64,000 nt of DNA, taken from assembly GCF_000378985.1 (NCBI RefSeq), contig NZ_KB905370.1, positions 2,611,210-2,675,209 on the forward strand. The letters run 5' to 3'. The stretch comes from Ensifer sp. BR816. GTDB taxonomy: Bacteria; Pseudomonadota; Alphaproteobacteria; Rhizobiales; Rhizobiaceae. Below the pieces are notes generated by a model. It saw only the letters and a program-made list of their open reading frames with translations. It was not told the origin of the DNA and made no database searches. Below are positions 26,409 through 36,260 of this stretch, piece by piece; the stretch's first letter is position 1; each line of letters begins with the position of its first letter. A program made the position numbers and the translations under genes.

Positions 26409-28241
26409 TTACCGCTGATGCACATAGGTGCCGGGCGCATCATCGCTCGGGGGATAGCCTTTTTTCGGGGCGCCGAAGATCGGCGCCGCCACCCGTTCGG
26501 GCGCTGAATGGCTGGCAAGCCACTCGACCCAGTCCGGCCACCATGAGCCGTCCTTCGACGTGGCTGCCGCGGCCCATTCGTCCGCACTGACGCTGGCATC
26601 GATCTCACGTGTCAATGCGATGCGAAACCCTCTCCGGGGATGGCCTGGCTCGGAGACGATGCCGGCATTGTGCCCCCCGCTGGTCAGCACGAAAGTGACG
26701 TCGGTGTCGGTGAGATAATGAATCTTGTAGACGGAATGCCACGGTGCGACATGGTCTCGCTCCGTCCCGACGACGAACATCGGAACGCGGATGTCCTGGA
26801 GGTGAGCCGGGCGTCCGTCAACGATGAAACGGCCGGCGGCAAGTTCGTTGTCGAGATAGAGGCGCTGCAGATATTCCGCATGCATCCTGTAGGGCATGTG
26901 GGTCGGGTCCGCGTTCCACGCCATGAGATCGGTCATCGGGGTGCGTTTGCCGATCAGGTAGTCATGGACCAGGCGCGACCACACGAGATCGTTGGTGCGC
27001 AGCAGCTGAAATGCCCCCGCCATCTGATCGGCGGAGAGACAGCCACTATGCCACATCATGCTGTCGAGAAAATGCAGCTGGCTGTGATCGATGAACAGCG
27101 CCAGTTCGCCAGGTTCGGAGAAGTCCGTCTGGGCGGCAAACAGCGTGACCGAAGCCAAACGCTGGTCCTCGGTGCGCGCCATCGCGGCCGCGGCGATCGC
27201 CAGAAGCGTCCCTCCCAGACAGTAGCCCGTTGCGTGGATCTTGCGTTCGGGGACGATGGCGCTGACGGCATCAAGCGCGGCCAGCACTCCCAATCGCCGG
27301 TAATCGTCGAGGGTAAGGTCGCGGTCCTTCACTGTGGGATTGCGCCAGGAGATGCAGAAAACGGTGTGGCCCCGCGCCACGAGATAGCGGATCAGGGAAT
27401 TATGCGGTGAAAGGTCGAGGATGTAGTATTTCATGATCCAGGCAGGCACGATCAGGATTGGCTCGGCCAGGACGTCTTCCGTCGCGGGCGCATACTGGAT
27501 CAGCTCGATCAGGTGGTTTCGGTAGACGACCTTTCCAGGCGTGGCCGCAATATCGGTTCCTACGCGAAACGCTTCCGTCCCGACCGGAGGTTGCTTCATC
27601 GCCAGCCGGCCGACGTCTTCGAGCCAATTGCGGAATCCCTGCGTGAAGTTCGCCCCGCCCGTCTCCATTGCCTTGTGGATCACTTCCGGGTTGGCAAAGG
27701 GAATGTTGGACGGCGAGAACATGTCCAGCAGCTGGCGCGCGGCGAAGGAGACGACGTCCTCGTGGTGCGGTGTCATGCCCGGCACGTTGCGCGTGACATT
27801 GTGCCACCACTGCTGGCACAGCAGGAAACTCTGCGCCCAGACGGTGTAGGGCTGCTTTTGCCAGCCCTCGGCGCGAAACCGGTTGTCTCCCGGCAGCGCC
27901 TCGATGCAGGGCGGCGCGTCCGGACGCGTGGCGGCTGCGGCCATGTAAGCCAGCAGAAGGCCCCAATTCTGTCCTGCCTTGTCGGCGAGTTCCATGCGCT
28001 TGCCCGGAGCCGATGCGAGGTGGATCGACCAGTCGAAAAAGGCGAGTGTCAACGCGGCAGGAGAAAGACCTCCCGTCGCCATTCCACTCAGCGCCTCACG
28101 CATCCGATCGATCGCCCGGAATGCTTCGCCGCCCGAGACCTCGTCTTCGTGTGGCAGCGTCGATTGAGCCGCTATCGCGTTGATCGACCTTGCTTCCGCC
28201 GCTCGGTCCGCGGCCAAACCTGGTCTGTCAAACGTCTTCAT
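26409..28241 (-). CDS. phaC: Class I poly(3-hydroxyalkanoate) synthase
   Basis: A 610-residue PHA synthase with an alpha/beta-hydrolase core. The lipase-like box is GYCLGG with catalytic cysteine C341. Other PhaC landmarks are the N-terminal domain with FFDWSIHLASAPGK, the segment PWIMKYYILDLSP near 270, and the downstream Asp and His of the triad (in GTERDHVAPW and SGGHNAG). It polymerises hydroxyacyl-CoA into storage granules. A GGAG site precedes the ATG. The gene stands alone, without phaA, phaB or phasin neighbours. It may be a second synthase, as several rhizobia carry more than one. Confidence 0.93.
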   Translation of the reverse strand: MKTFDRPGLAADRAAEARSINAIAAQSTLPHEDEVSGGEAFRAIDRMREALSGMATGGLSPAALTLAFFDWSIHLASAPGKRMELADKAGQNWGLLLAYMAAAATRPDAPPCIEALPGDNRFRAEGWQKQPYTVWAQSFLLCQQWWHNVTRNVPGMTPHHEDVVSFAARQLLDMFSPSNIPFANPEVIHKAMETGGANFTQGFRNWLEDVGRLAMKQPPVGTEAFRVGTDIAATPGKVVYRNHLIELIQYAPATEDVLAEPILIVPAWIMKYYILDLSPHNSLIRYLVARGHTVFCISWRNPTVKDRDLTLDDYRRLGVLAALDAVSAIVPERKIHATGYCLGGTLLAIAAAAMARTEDQRLASVTLFAAQTDFSEPGELALFIDHSQLHFLDSMMWHSGCLSADQMAGAFQLLRTNDLVWSRLVHDYLIGKRTPMTDLMAWNADPTHMPYRMHAEYLQRLYLDNELAAGRFIVDGRPAHLQDIRVPMFVVGTERDHVAPWHSVYKIHYLTDTDVTFVLTSGGHNAGIVSEPGHPRRGFRIALTREIDASVSADEWAAAATSKDGSWWPDWVEWLASHSAPERVAAPIFGAPKKGYPPSDDAPGTYVHQR

Positions 28242-28529
28242 CGCGAAACTCCATTCAGCCTTGCCACCGCAGTCGTTGATGCCGCCCGATCGCCAACCGG
28301 GAATAACGAATGTCCTCGATCGGAGCAGGAGACGGAAGTTTTACTATTTATGATGGTGCGCTGCTTCTCGGCTCTGTGCAAGTCAGCCTTTCGGGACCCC
28401 CTCAAGCGGGTCTCGATGGGAACGCTCAGGCCGCCTTGCGCCTTCGGACGGCACATCAACTCGCACAGAAGAGCTCAAGCTCCTCGGTCTCCTGGAGGCG
28501 CGGCGCTGCCTGGCTATGGTGCGAACGTC

Positions 28530-29393
28530 TCAGAAACCATACCGAACCAGGCGCCCCATACGATAGGGAGTGAGGATGGTGCTGAACAGCTGCAGGGCGA
28601 TCTGGGCGGGCGGTGACATCCGCGCCACCTGTCCGGTGTCCCAATCCGACCGATCCTCGATGAGCTTTAGCCCCGGTACCTGCCGCTCCATCTCTGCCGG
28701 GTCGTCGAGCGCCCAATGGAGACAGGCACCGGTGGCGCGAATTGCCGGATTGAAGCGCAACAGTCGGATTGCGAAACTGCTATAGGCGTCGAAGGCTATT
28801 TCGCCCGAGGGAAAGTGGCCGGCGATCCGCCGCAGAACCTGCGCAACCTGGTATTCCTTCAAATAGGGCAGGACGCCCTCGGCGACGATCATGGCCGGCC
28901 TGTCGGCAGGAAGTTTCGCAATCCAGCCGTCCTCGACGATCGAGCAGGCAATCATCGCGCAGCCCCTACGGTCGGGATAGATCTGCTGACGCAAGGCGAT
29001 GACATCGGGGAAATCCAGTTCGAACCAGCGAACTCCCGGCCCAGGATCGATCCGGAAGACACGACTGTCGAGACCACAGCCGAGATGGACAACAGTCGCC
29101 TCCGGGCAGCGCTCAAGGAACGCCTCCGTCCAGCGATCAAGCATATAGGCGCGCAGCGCAATGCCGATGGTCATGTCGTGACCAACCGTGAGGTGCCGAC
29201 TGCCCTGATCGATACGGTGCAAGGCATCTGCGGCGAAGCGGTCGCGCAGCAGCGAATCCGGCATGGCGCTCTCGGTTGCCTTGGCTTGGAGCGTGATCAG
29301 CAGGGTCTCCCTTGCGCCGGTGAGGCGGATTTGCTCCCGTTGCATCGCTTCCTCCAAGGTGCCCGGCATCAGAGGGTACTCTGTCTGCCGCAT
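28530..29393 (-). CDS. Class I SAM-dependent methyltransferase (leucine carboxyl methyltransferase-like)
   Basis: I chose the ATG at 29393; codons upstream give an unrelated tail, and ATG 29369 is an alternative. The 287-residue protein has a SAM-binding motif VVHLGCGLDSRVFRI, followed by WFELDFPDVIALRQ and AEGVLPYLKEYQVAQVL. These are features of the PPM1/LCMT/TcmP group of O-methyltransferases. The substrate is unknown. It lies downstream of the phaC promoter region in the same direction, 288 bases before the phaC start, and is divergent from the isochorismatase-like gene. Confidence 0.85.
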   Translation of the reverse strand: MRQTEYPLMPGTLEEAMQREQIRLTGARETLLITLQAKATESAMPDSLLRDRFAADALHRIDQGSRHLTVGHDMTIGIALRAYMLDRWTEAFLERCPEATVVHLGCGLDSRVFRIDPGPGVRWFELDFPDVIALRQQIYPDRRGCAMIACSIVEDGWIAKLPADRPAMIVAEGVLPYLKEYQVAQVLRRIAGHFPSGEIAFDAYSSFAIRLLRFNPAIRATGACLHWALDDPAEMERQVPGLKLIEDRSDWDTGQVARMSPPAQIALQLFSTILTPYRMGRLVRYGF

Positions 29394-29622
29394 CGGCAGC
29401 AACGTTCTTCTCGCCCTAGGCCCCCCATCATCGAGAACAGGAGGCAGAGGCAAAAACGCTCGGCTCTGCAGCAAAAAGGCGCGTAGCACCCATGATCGGC
29501 TGATGGAGACAGCACTCCCCCTCAAGTTGGCCGGATATGTCCGCAATGCGTCCAAAGACGTGCTTTTCCCCTGTATCGCAAGCGCTATCCTGGGTTATCG
29601 TCAAAACTCAGGAGTACGAGAA

Positions 29623-30183
29623 ATGTCCGAACAGAAATCGGCGCTGCTTGTCATCGACGCCCAGGAATCCTTCCGCCAGAGACCTTACTGGGATCCAGCG
29701 GAGGTGCCTCTCTATCTTGAGCGCCAGCAAGCGCTGATCGACGGCGCGCGTGCCGCAGGCATCCCGATCGTGCGGATCTTCCATGTCGATGACGAGGCGC
29801 CCTTCACGCTCGAAAGCGGCTATGTGCGCACACTCGAGGAATTGCGGCTCGAATCCGACGTCACGTTCCACAAGCATCGCCACTCGGCGCTGGTCGGTTC
29901 CGGCCTTGATGTCTGGCTGGTGGAGAACGGCATCCGCCGCCTGATTATCTCCGGTATCCGCACTGAGCAGTGCTGCGAGACCACCACGCGACATGCCTCC
30001 GACCTCGGCTGGGACGTTGATTTCGTCTCGGAAGCGACGCTGACCTTCCCGATGGCCCATGCCTCGGGGGAGACCTTCGATGCCGCGGCGATCCGCAAAC
30101 GCACGGAACTGATGCTTTCCGGCCGTTTCGCCCGGATCGCGACGGTCGAGGAAGCGCTGGGAAGAAAGGCGCTCGCCGCATGA
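29623..30183 (+). CDS. Isochorismatase-family cysteine hydrolase
   Basis: A 186-residue alpha/beta cysteine hydrolase from the ATG at 29623, with CAGGAG 9 bases before it. The triad is the Asp of LLVIDAQESF (near 12), Lys in TFHKHRHSAL (near 87) and the nucleophile in GIRTEQCCETT (near 120). Family members hydrolyse amides or enol ethers such as isochorismate, N-carbamoylsarcosine or nicotinamide. The stop overlaps the start of the downstream GlxA-type regulator by four bases, so the two are co-expressed and the regulator may sense a related amide. Confidence 0.9.
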   Translation: MSEQKSALLVIDAQESFRQRPYWDPAEVPLYLERQQALIDGARAAGIPIVRIFHVDDEAPFTLESGYVRTLEELRLESDVTFHKHRHSALVGSGLDVWLVENGIRRLIISGIRTEQCCETTTRHASDLGWDVDFVSEATLTFPMAHASGETFDAAAIRKRTELMLSGRFARIATVEEALGRKALAA

Positions 30184-31184
30184 GCAGGGCCGGCCCGGCA
30201 AACGAACCGCAGATCATTCCGGTATACACGCTGGTGCCGCCGGAGGCGCTGCTGATCGACATCGCCGGGCCGCTTGAAGTGCTGCGCTACGCCAATCTCG
30301 AACAGCAATTACTCCGCTTCGACTGCCGCTACATTTCTGCGACGCCAGGCCAGACGACCTCGATCGGGCTCAGGCTGGACGGTCTGGAGACATTGCCGAA
30401 AAGACTCCCGCCGGGGGCGATGCTGGTTATCTCCGGCAGTCTCTCGGTAGGGCAAGCCGAACTTAATGCTTGCCCTCAGTTGCAGCACTTGCGCGACTGG
30501 CTGCGCAAGGCTGTGACCACGGATACCCGGCTGGTGACGATCTGCTCCGGCGCGTTGCTCGCCGCTGCGGCCGGCCTGCTGGACAGACGACAATGCACGA
30601 CGCACTCGGATTGCATCGAGGAATTGCGAGCGATTTCGCCATCCGCATCGGTGTTGGAGAATCGGCTCTATGTTGAGGACGGCAACCGTTTTTCAAGCGC
30701 CGGCATTTCGACCGGCATCGACCTTATGCTGCATGTGGTGGCACGCCTGACCTCCGCGCAAGTTGCGCTTGCCGTCGCCCGGCGCATGGTGATCTATCTG
30801 AGGCGCAGCGGCTCGGATCCGCAATTGTCGCCCTGGCTTTCCGGGCGAAATCACATCCATCCGGCGATCCACCGCATCCAGGACGCAGTGATGGGCGATC
30901 CCGCGCGCGATTGGAAGCTTGGCGATCTGGCGCGACTCGGGGCGCTGAGCGAACGTCACATGACGCGGCTCTTTCGCGAACATACGGGCCTGTCGGTGAC
31001 GGCCTATGTCAACACCATGCGTGTAGCATTGGTCCGCGACCTGCTCGCCCAGAGCCGTCTCGACATGGAAAGCGTGGCCGAACGCGCCGGCTTTTCCTCG
31101 ACCCGGCATTTGCGCCGGGTCTGGGCCGAGCACAACGCTGCGCCGCCAAGTCGCTATCGCCGGGAGAGATTGGAGGACGTTTAG
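30180..31184 (+). CDS. GlxA-family transcriptional regulator (DJ-1/PfpI + AraC HTH)
   Basis: A 334-residue protein. Residues about 10-185 form a DJ-1/PfpI-like amidotransferase domain, with LLIDIAGPLEVLRYA and the nucleophile-elbow segment VTICSGALLAAAAGLL. Residues about 225-330 form an AraC-type double helix-turn-helix (ALSERHMTRLFREHTG and ERAGFSSTRHLRRVW). GlxA-like regulators in related bacteria sense quaternary amines or amides. It is coupled by ATGA overlap to the cysteine hydrolase upstream and probably controls that operon. Confidence 0.92.
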   Translation: MSRAGPANEPQIIPVYTLVPPEALLIDIAGPLEVLRYANLEQQLLRFDCRYISATPGQTTSIGLRLDGLETLPKRLPPGAMLVISGSLSVGQAELNACPQLQHLRDWLRKAVTTDTRLVTICSGALLAAAAGLLDRRQCTTHSDCIEELRAISPSASVLENRLYVEDGNRFSSAGISTGIDLMLHVVARLTSAQVALAVARRMVIYLRRSGSDPQLSPWLSGRNHIHPAIHRIQDAVMGDPARDWKLGDLARLGALSERHMTRLFREHTGLSVTAYVNTMRVALVRDLLAQSRLDMESVAERAGFSSTRHLRRVWAEHNAAPPSRYRRERLEDV

Positions 31185-31363
31185 TGCATTGTCGTGAAAA
31201 CAATATGCGTTAGGTTTCGCCGCGCGATCCCCTGAAGGAAAGATGCACGGTGGATCGAAATGTACGGTAAACGACATACTGTCCCCTTCGGCTTCTGTTC
31301 AAATCCGCCGAGAATCTGCGATCGGCACGATCTATTGCCACCCTCCCTTGGCATTTGTCTCGT

Positions 31364-32221
31364 TCACGCGGCGGACGTTCGTGCTCTGGCATGTTCGTCG
31401 ATAGAGGAAATGATCTCTTCCCAATCTCCGGGATGAATTTCGTGGCCTCCACCTTTGATTTTCATGAACTTCGCATTCGTTACAGCGCGCGCGAGCGCCT
31501 CGCCGTGCTCAACTGCGAAAACCGGATCGGCAGTGCCATGAATGACGAGAAGCGGTACCTTCATTTCGTTCAGCCGGCCCTGCCATGTCTCGCCGACCTC
31601 GAAGAGGACGCTATGGTTGACCGCGCTGAGATAGCCTCCGGACCGGTCGAAATCCCGTTCGATGAAGGCGCGGGTCCCGGCTTCGTCGAACGGATGCGCT
31701 GTCCCCGCCGTCAGGCGGGCGTCCTCGACCAGGTACGTGACCGTGTCTGTGCGGTCCGACCAGTCCGCCTCCACGGACATATGTTCCATCCAATCCTCGC
31801 CGCTGGCCGGAAGGTCGGACGTGTCCACTCCGACCGGTGAGGTGCTGATCGCCGTCAGGGAAGAAACGCGCTGCGGCCTCTTCAGCGCAGCCACCTGGCC
31901 CACCATGCCGCCGAGGGAAAAGCCGACGATATGGGCTTTCGAAATCCCGTAGCCGTCGAGCACTCGGAAAACGTCATCGACGGCGTCGTCGAAGGTGTAG
32001 CCCGGCTGACCGGGGGGATATTTCGTCGAAAGACCGGAATCGCGCTGGTCATAGCGGATGACGAAACGGCCCCGCTCGGCAAGCCGACAACAGAATTGGT
32101 CTGGCCACCACAGCATGGACGCCATCCCGCCCATGATGAGAAGTAGCGGTGGATGGGTTGGATTGCCGAAGCCCTGCGTCGCGAGTTCGACCCCATCAGT
32201 GCGGATCACGAGTTCACTCAT
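31364..32221 (-). CDS. Alpha/beta hydrolase
   Basis: From the ATG at 32221 (GGAGGG upstream) the 285-residue protein shows an alpha/beta-hydrolase fold: oxyanion region LLLIMGGMASMLWW, nucleophile elbow GFSLGGMVG, Asp in HGTADPVF and His in GGGHEIHP. The segment VIRYDQRDSGLSTKYPPG is frequent in esterase/epoxide-hydrolase-like members near resistance or catabolic genes. The start overlaps the stop of the glutathione-transferase gene (ATGA), so they form an operon. Substrate is unknown. Confidence 0.88.
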   Translation of the reverse strand: MSELVIRTDGVELATQGFGNPTHPPLLLIMGGMASMLWWPDQFCCRLAERGRFVIRYDQRDSGLSTKYPPGQPGYTFDDAVDDVFRVLDGYGISKAHIVGFSLGGMVGQVAALKRPQRVSSLTAISTSPVGVDTSDLPASGEDWMEHMSVEADWSDRTDTVTYLVEDARLTAGTAHPFDEAGTRAFIERDFDRSGGYLSAVNHSVLFEVGETWQGRLNEMKVPLLVIHGTADPVFAVEHGEALARAVTNAKFMKIKGGGHEIHPGDWEEIISSIDEHARARTSAA

Positions 32222-32799
32222 GCGAGGCCCTCCCGGCGCAGCGCGGCTTGCACCCAAGGCCGCTGTTCGATCCGCGCGATGTAATCGCCAAACGGTTCGG
32301 GCAGAGGGAACCCGAGTTGCACCGCACCCCACGCCAATTGGAAGAGATAGGCATCCGCGACCGTAAAGGTCTCTCCGAACAGATAGCCCCGATCCAATCG
32401 GCCCGCGACGAAGCCAAACCAGTGTACTATTTGCTGGCCAGTCGGCTCCCTGACTTCCTCCGGAAGCGACAGGTAGGTGGGAAACCGCTTGTGAATCTCG
32501 GTCGCGATGAAGCTCAACATCTCGAGCAAGCGGTAACGGCCCAGATGGCCATGCGGCGCCAGCTTAGGTGTGCGATCGGCGACCCATGCCAGGATCGCGA
32601 CATTTTCGGTCAGCACCTCGCCATCGTCGAACGCAAGGGCCGGCACATAGCCCGTCGGATTGATGTCGGTGTAGCGGCCGCCCCCTTCAATCTGTTTAGT
32701 CTCGATGTCGACCTTGACCACGTCAAACTCGATGCCTGCCTCCAGCATCGCGATATGGTCGGCCAAGCTGGTGAAACCGGGCGCAGAGTATAGCTTCAT
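32218..32799 (-). CDS. gst: Glutathione S-transferase
   Basis: The ATG at 32799 with AAGGAG upstream gives 193 residues. The N-terminal thioredoxin-like domain starts MKLYSAPGFTSLADHIAMLE and has the glutathione-binding turn TGYVPAL and DGEVLTENVAIL. The C-terminal helical domain ends with the capping motif region FTVADAYLFQL. It conjugates or reduces electrophiles with glutathione. It is first of a two-gene operon with the hydrolase. Beta- or Nu-like class cannot be fixed by eye. Confidence 0.93.
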   Translation of the reverse strand: MKLYSAPGFTSLADHIAMLEAGIEFDVVKVDIETKQIEGGGRYTDINPTGYVPALAFDDGEVLTENVAILAWVADRTPKLAPHGHLGRYRLLEMLSFIATEIHKRFPTYLSLPEEVREPTGQQIVHWFGFVAGRLDRGYLFGETFTVADAYLFQLAWGAVQLGFPLPEPFGDYIARIEQRPWVQAALRREGLA

Positions 32800-33024
32800 C
32801 GATCCGACTCCTTCTCGAGTGATTGCTATTTGCAACTGGTTGCAGAATAGACATATCGCTGCGATAATGCAAGCGGCTTAGGCATCACGTCAAGGACGAC
32901 CAACGTGTCCTGTCGATCATCCTTGAGACCGTCGCTCCATTGTTTGCAGGGCGATGAGGAGGGGTCTGGTAGCGTCCTTGTTTGCCGGATGGCATAGTCC
33001 TTCGAAAGCATGGAGGACTGCATC

Positions 33025-33519
33025 ATGTATGTCACGAAAACCATCGCTCAGGACGACAAGGACACCTTCTATCGCGAGCTCGCCGGTCAGCTTCGCGGGC
33101 TTCTTGAGGGAGAGCGCGATGCGGTCGCCAATGCCGCAAATCTCTCCGCATTGGTTTTTGATCTGGTGCCCGATCTGAACTGGGCGGGCTTTTATTTCCT
33201 GAAATCCGATAGCGAGCTGGTGCTCGGCCCGTTTCAGGGGAGAGTCGCTTGCGTGCGGATTGCCGCCGGCAAGGGCGTTTGCGGCGCCGCCGTCGTGGAA
33301 GCCCGCTCCATGCTGGTTCCGGATGTTCACGCATTTCCAGGACACATCGCCTGTGATGCCGCCTCCCGCTCGGAACTGGTGATCCCGCTGATGAAGGACG
33401 ACAGGATTTTTGGCGTGCTCGATCTCGACAGCCCGATCCCCGGCCGGTTCGATGCCGACGACCAGGCTGGGTTCGAGGCGCTTGCCGCGATCTACGTCGC
33501 AGCGAGCGATCTCGAATAG
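33025..33519 (+). CDS. msrC: GAF-domain free methionine-(R)-sulfoxide reductase
   Basis: I chose the ATG at 33025 because GGAGG lies eight bases before it; ATG 33010 would contain that site. The 164-residue protein is a single GAF domain with the fRMsr hallmarks NWAGFYFL, LGPFQGRVACVRI, GKGVCGAA and HIACDAASRSELVIP, which carry the three redox cysteines. It reduces free methionine-R-sulfoxide using thioredoxin and protects against oxidative damage. It appears monocistronic. Confidence 0.92.
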   Translation: MYVTKTIAQDDKDTFYRELAGQLRGLLEGERDAVANAANLSALVFDLVPDLNWAGFYFLKSDSELVLGPFQGRVACVRIAAGKGVCGAAVVEARSMLVPDVHAFPGHIACDAASRSELVIPLMKDDRIFGVLDLDSPIPGRFDADDQAGFEALAAIYVAASDLE

Positions 33520-33625
33520 GCCAATCGACCGCGGGAAATTCATCCCTCCAGATGCTGCGGCGAGGCGGGCACTATTCGACTTGGGCTTTCACGGACGGCA
33601 ATAACTGAATCGATTGGAACCCATA

Positions 33626-33970
33626 ATGGACCGGGATCACATCCATCTTTTCTCATACGGCACTCTTCAGCAGGAAAATGTCCAGATGGCATCCTTTGGC
33701 CGCCTCTTGGTGGGTCGCGGGGATGCGATGCCCGGCTTCAAGAAGGAGCTGGTCGAGATCACGGATCCCGATGTCATCGCAAAGAGCGGCGAGAAATACC
33801 ATCCGATCGTCGTGCCGTCGTCCGATCCTGCGGACGCCATTTCAGGCACTGTCTTCCAGATTACCGAAGCGGAGTTGGCGGCTGCCGACGCCTACGAAGT
33901 TTCGGACTACAAGCGGGTTGAGACCATTCTGGCATCCGGGACCAAGGCTTGGGTTTACATCAAAGCCTGA
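33626..33970 (+). CDS. Gamma-glutamylcyclotransferase-like (AIG2-like) protein
   Basis: A 114-residue protein from the ATG at 33626; a TTG four codons earlier is possible. LFSYGTLQQENVQ near the N-terminus is the substrate-binding loop of AIG2/GGCT folds, and the acidic residue expected for catalysis is in the AEAYEVSDY-like segment (AADAYEVSDYKRVE). The family releases 5-oxoproline from gamma-glutamyl compounds, but many small bacterial members have unknown substrates. It is followed by a hairpin that serves the convergent transporter operon. Confidence 0.82.
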   Translation: MDRDHIHLFSYGTLQQENVQMASFGRLLVGRGDAMPGFKKELVEITDPDVIAKSGEKYHPIVVPSSDPADAISGTVFQITEAELAAADAYEVSDYKRVETILASGTKAWVYIKA

Positions 33971-34000
33971 CCGTATCGCCTTCACCGTTCTAAGGAAAAT

Positions 34001-34027
34001 GCTGGCAATGACGGGGTCATTGCCAGC
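34001..34027 (-). terminator. Hairpin terminator of the betaine transporter operon
   Basis: A 12-base perfect stem (GCTGGCAATGAC / GTCATTGCCAGC) with a 3-base loop. On the minus strand it is followed by ATTTTCC. It lies 63 bases beyond the stop of the ATPase gene at 34090. Confidence 0.65.
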
Positions 34028-34089
34028 GAAGGGACTTGCCGGGAACAGGAGGTGACCCGACAAGTTTGGGGAAGCTGCTAACCTCAAAC

Positions 34090-35115
34090 TCATCCGCTGA
34101 CCGCATTCAGGAGATCGTATCGTGAAATCACGCCGACGGGCCGTTTGCCATCGGAGACGGTGATAACGCCATCGTGCTCTTTCGCGACCTGCAGGAGCTT
34201 CGACAGTTTGTCTGTCGCAAGGACGGAGGGACCGAAGAGTGCTGAGGACTGCCCGTCGGCAAGGGGTTGCATTACCTTGCCGGCGGAAACCAGTTCCAGG
34301 CGGGAGATTCCTTTCACGAAATCGGCGACGTAGTCATCGACGGGCTCCGTCACGATTTGCTCGGCGGTTCCCACCTGCACGAACCGGCCGTCCTTCATGA
34401 TGGCGATATGCGTTCCCAACCGGATCGCTTCGTCGAGGTCATGCGTTATGAAGACGGTCGTCTTGTTGAGGACTTTCGAGAGGTCCAGGAATTGCTCCTG
34501 AAGCTGCCGCCTGATGAGAGGATCGAGCGCCGAGAATGGCTCGTCCATCAGGAGAATCTCGGGATCGGCAGCCATCGCGCGGGCGAGCCCCACCCGCTGC
34601 TTCATGCCGCCGGAAAGCTCATCGGGATAACGGTCGCCCCAGCCGTCGAGGCTCACCAGGCGCAGCTTTTCGAGCGCGATATCGTGGCGATCAGCCCGGG
34701 TCATGCCGCGCAGTTCCAGGCTCAGGGCGACGTTGTCGATGACGGTCCGGTGGGGCAGCAGAGCCATGTTCTGGAACACCATGCCCACGCTTTGCGAGCG
34801 CAACTGCCTCAGTTGCGGGCCTTCAAGGGCGTTGACGTCCTGGTTGGCTACGCGGATCACGCCCGCTGTCGGTTCGACAAGCCGGTTGATATGGCGAACG
34901 AGCGTGGACTTTCCGGACCCGGAAAGCCCCATGATACAGAAGATCTCGCCCTTTCCGACGGTGAAGGAGACGTCCGCTACGCCCACGACGCAGCGATATT
35001 GCTCCAGGATTTCCTTCTTGCTCAAGCCGCGTTCGGTGACCGCCGAATGCGCTTCTTTCGACTTGTCGCCGAAAATCTTCCACACGTTCCTGCATTCGAT
35101 GACCGCATCAGTCAT
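34090..35115 (-). CDS. proV-like: Glycine betaine/proline betaine ABC transporter ATP-binding protein
   Basis: A 341-residue ATPase of the ProV/OpuA group: Walker A GLSGSGKST, signature LSGGMKQRVGLARAM, Walker B ILLMDEPFSALD, and a C-terminal extension with a CBS-like region (GVITVSDGKRPVGVISRYDLL) that in this family senses ionic strength. The N-terminal 60 residues before Walker A contain the typical NVWKIFG segment. GAGGAGT precedes the ATG. It is 10 bases downstream of the permease gene. The binding protein lies 5.5 kb away at 40606. It imports quaternary amines. Confidence 0.93.
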   Translation of the reverse strand: MTDAVIECRNVWKIFGDKSKEAHSAVTERGLSKKEILEQYRCVVGVADVSFTVGKGEIFCIMGLSGSGKSTLVRHINRLVEPTAGVIRVANQDVNALEGPQLRQLRSQSVGMVFQNMALLPHRTVIDNVALSLELRGMTRADRHDIALEKLRLVSLDGWGDRYPDELSGGMKQRVGLARAMAADPEILLMDEPFSALDPLIRRQLQEQFLDLSKVLNKTTVFITHDLDEAIRLGTHIAIMKDGRFVQVGTAEQIVTEPVDDYVADFVKGISRLELVSAGKVMQPLADGQSSALFGPSVLATDKLSKLLQVAKEHDGVITVSDGKRPVGVISRYDLLNAVSG

Positions 35116-35125
35116 GCTGGACTCC

Positions 35126-36088
35126 TCAGTTCTTGATGGCCGACGACGGCAATTGCTGTGCTGAATCCGTCCGGGACGTTCTGGCCACGGAGCGCACGAG
35201 CCCGATGGGGCCTCTGCTGAGCCATTCGCCTTTCTTCCGCGGCTTGGCGAGCGCCTGCGTCAGGCGGTCCAGCACGATCGCGAGAGCGACGATCCCGACG
35301 CCGCCGACGGTCGCGATGCCGATGTCGAGCCGGCCGATACCGCGAAGCACCATCTGCCCAAGTCCGCCGACAGCGATCATCGAGGCGATCACCACCATCG
35401 ACAGCGACATCATAAGGGTCTGATTGACGCCGGCCATGATCGTCGGCATCGCCAGGGGCAGTTGCGCCTTCCACAGGAGCTGCGATTCCGTGGCGCCGAA
35501 GGCGCGCATCGCTTCGATCACGTCGCCAGGAACCTGTTTCATCCCGAGATATGTCAGTCGGATCACAGGTGCGACGGCGAAAATGACGGTAACGATGACG
35601 CCGGGTACGTTGCCGATGCCGAAGAGCATCACCACCGGGACCAGGTAGACGAAAGCCGGAATGGTCTGCATGCCGTCAAGGAGCGGCCGCAGGACCGCGT
35701 AGAGCGTTTCCGACCGTGAGGCCCATATGCCGAGCGGAATGCCCAATGCGAGCGAGAAGAGCAGCGAGGTCAGGACGATCGCCAATGTGAGCATCGTTTC
35801 CGGCCACACGCCGATGAAACCCACAAAGAGCAAAATGGCGGTAAGTCCGAGGGCGAGCCTCACTCCGGCTATCTGCCAGGAGACGAGCGCGACGACCAAG
35901 ATCACCACCATCGGAGGCACGGCTCCCAAGGCGGCGGTGAAGGACAGCAACATTGAATCGACTGGTGCCTTCACAGCCTGGAAGAACGGGCGGTAGTTGT
36001 CGACGGCCCAGCGCAGGCCGTCTGTCATCCAGTCGGCAAGCGGAAGCTTTCCACAGGCGAAAGGATCGAGATATCCGCATTCTGCCAT
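35126..36088 (-). CDS. proW-like: Glycine betaine/proline betaine ABC transporter permease
   Basis: A 320-residue ProW-type permease with about six or seven transmembrane helices. The EAA loop is EAMRAFGATESQLLWKAQLPLAMPTIMAG around residues 190-220, which couples to the ATPase. The N-terminal 50 residues are periplasmic-like and typical of this family. AGAGGGA precedes the ATG. It is first in a two-gene operon with the ATPase. The absence of an adjacent binding-protein gene points to the ProX-like protein at 40606 as partner. Confidence 0.92.
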   Translation of the reverse strand: MAECGYLDPFACGKLPLADWMTDGLRWAVDNYRPFFQAVKAPVDSMLLSFTAALGAVPPMVVILVVALVSWQIAGVRLALGLTAILLFVGFIGVWPETMLTLAIVLTSLLFSLALGIPLGIWASRSETLYAVLRPLLDGMQTIPAFVYLVPVVMLFGIGNVPGVIVTVIFAVAPVIRLTYLGMKQVPGDVIEAMRAFGATESQLLWKAQLPLAMPTIMAGVNQTLMMSLSMVVIASMIAVGGLGQMVLRGIGRLDIGIATVGGVGIVALAIVLDRLTQALAKPRKKGEWLSRGPIGLVRSVARTSRTDSAQQLPSSAIKN

Positions 36089-36260
36089 CTGTTCCCTCTT
36101 TCGTTAGTGCTTGCTTATGCTCCTGAATATCACATCGAGACCTGGTTACCCGGCGCAAAAAAGTAGCGTCACACGTGACTTAATTTCGGCTGCCGTCGCG
36201 CGATCGAAGCGCCATTCGGTCGGATCATCGAGGAGGGCGGTCAGGGATATTTGCGAGGGG